A DNA stretch of 14,749 nucleotides. Source: Ancylobacter novellus. GTDB taxonomy: Bacteria; Pseudomonadota; Alphaproteobacteria; Rhizobiales; Xanthobacteraceae. The notes under the pieces are model-generated. The model was given only the letters and a program-made list of their open reading frames with translations, made no database searches and had not been told where the DNA came from. The stretch is from positions 1 to 14,749 of the forward strand of contig QFQD01000089.1 of the NCBI GenBank assembly GCA_003241485.1, written 5' to 3'. Within the stretch, counting starts at the first letter, position 1. Every line of letters begins with the position of its first letter. The position numbers and the translations under genes were made by a program. Below are positions 14,453 to 14,749 of this stretch, piece by piece.

Positions 14453-14749
14453 TCAAAGCTGGGCCGTCCAATCGAAATCACGCAGATAGAGGCCGATCGG
14501 GTTGAGGCGGATGCTCGCCTCGTCCTGAGGCGGCGTCAGCGTGACGGTGGCGATGCCACGGAACCGGCGTGTCGCGGTCTCCTTGCCCTTGCGGTCACGC
14601 TCGAACTCGGTCCAGTCGATCTGGTAGCTCTGGTTAGACAGCGCAACGATGTTGTTCACCTCGATGGCGACCGTCGCGTTCCTCGCCTTGTCGAAGGGCG
14701 AGGAGGAACGGAACCAGGCATTGACCTTTTCGGTCGCCGGATCGGAGGT
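14453..14749 (-). CDS. trbF: TrbF, VirB8-like inner-membrane channel protein (C-terminal part only)
   Basis: The frame is open from the right edge to a TGA at 14455-14453, giving the last 98 residues. They start TSDPATEKVNAWFRSSSPFD and continue KARNATVAIEVNNIVALSNQ, SYQIDWTEFERDRKGKETAT, and end NPIGLYLRDFDWTAQL. This matches the periplasmic nuclear-transport-factor-like domain end of VirB8/TrbF proteins, especially the SYQIDWTE and NPIGLYLRDFDW segments. The start and membrane anchor lie beyond the window. The stop is 17 bases before the preferred trbG start, consistent with the trb operon order F-G-H-I. Confidence 0.9.
   Translation of the reverse strand, partial: TSDPATEKVNAWFRSSSPFDKARNATVAIEVNNIVALSNQSYQIDWTEFERDRKGKETATRRFRGIATVTLTPPQDEASIRLNPIGLYLRDFDWTAQL

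Noticed and set aside
1..14749. CRISPR array, tRNA or rRNA genes
   Set aside because: I saw no regularly spaced repeats and no tRNA- or rRNA-like sequence.

Overview
The window is a contiguous piece of a quorum-regulated, Ti/Ri/pNGR234a-type conjugative transfer region from a high-GC alphaproteobacterium, most likely a Rhizobiales (Hyphomicrobiales) plasmid or a chromosomal island derived from one. The gene content and order (traG-traD-traC, oriT, traA-traF-traB-traH, traR, traM, trbI-trbH-trbG-trbF) match that group closely, and residue-level features of TraR, TraM and TraA agree.

Left part, 1-8125. On the minus strand lie traG (coupling protein, cut by the left edge), traD and traC, tightly packed. 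On the plus strand lie traA (relaxase-helicase), traF (pilin-maturation peptidase), traB and traH. The 267-base divergent gap between traC and traA (2190-2456) holds an 18-base near-palindrome that matches the TraR 'tra box' and a Q-type (RSF1010-like) oriT with its hairpin. One intergenic space therefore carries both the transfer origin and the quorum-sensing operator for both tra operons.

Middle part, 8126-10501. This is a cargo insertion between traH and traR. Three minus-strand genes with successive 4-base ATGA overlaps encode a VapB-type ribbon-helix-helix antitoxin, a VapC PIN toxin and a larger two-domain PIN protein of the DUF4935/PIN_12 kind. A good promoter with a tandem 8-bp repeat precedes vapB. 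Its end meets traH in a hairpin that contains both stop codons. Between the vapB promoter and traR lies about 600 bases of decayed DNA with a recognisable frameshifted gamma-glutamyltransferase fragment and a likely IS630-type transposase tail.

Right part, 10502-14749. traR (LuxR-type activator) and traM (anti-activator) converge with a 3-base gap. After 324 bases without a gene come the distal genes of the trb mating-pair operon on the minus strand: trbI (disrupted), trbH, trbG and the C-terminal end of trbF. trbI appears broken by a net 23-base loss that removes a conserved motif and shifts frame. If real, this should impair the type IV secretion channel. The acyl-homoserine lactone synthase gene traI and the remaining trb genes are not in the window; in related plasmids they lie beyond the right edge.

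Together the genes process DNA (TraA/C/D at oriT), couple it to the channel (TraG), build the channel and pilus (Trb, TraF), and control the process by cell density (TraR/TraM). The VapBC/PIN cassette probably acts as a plasmid-stability or defence cargo (inference).
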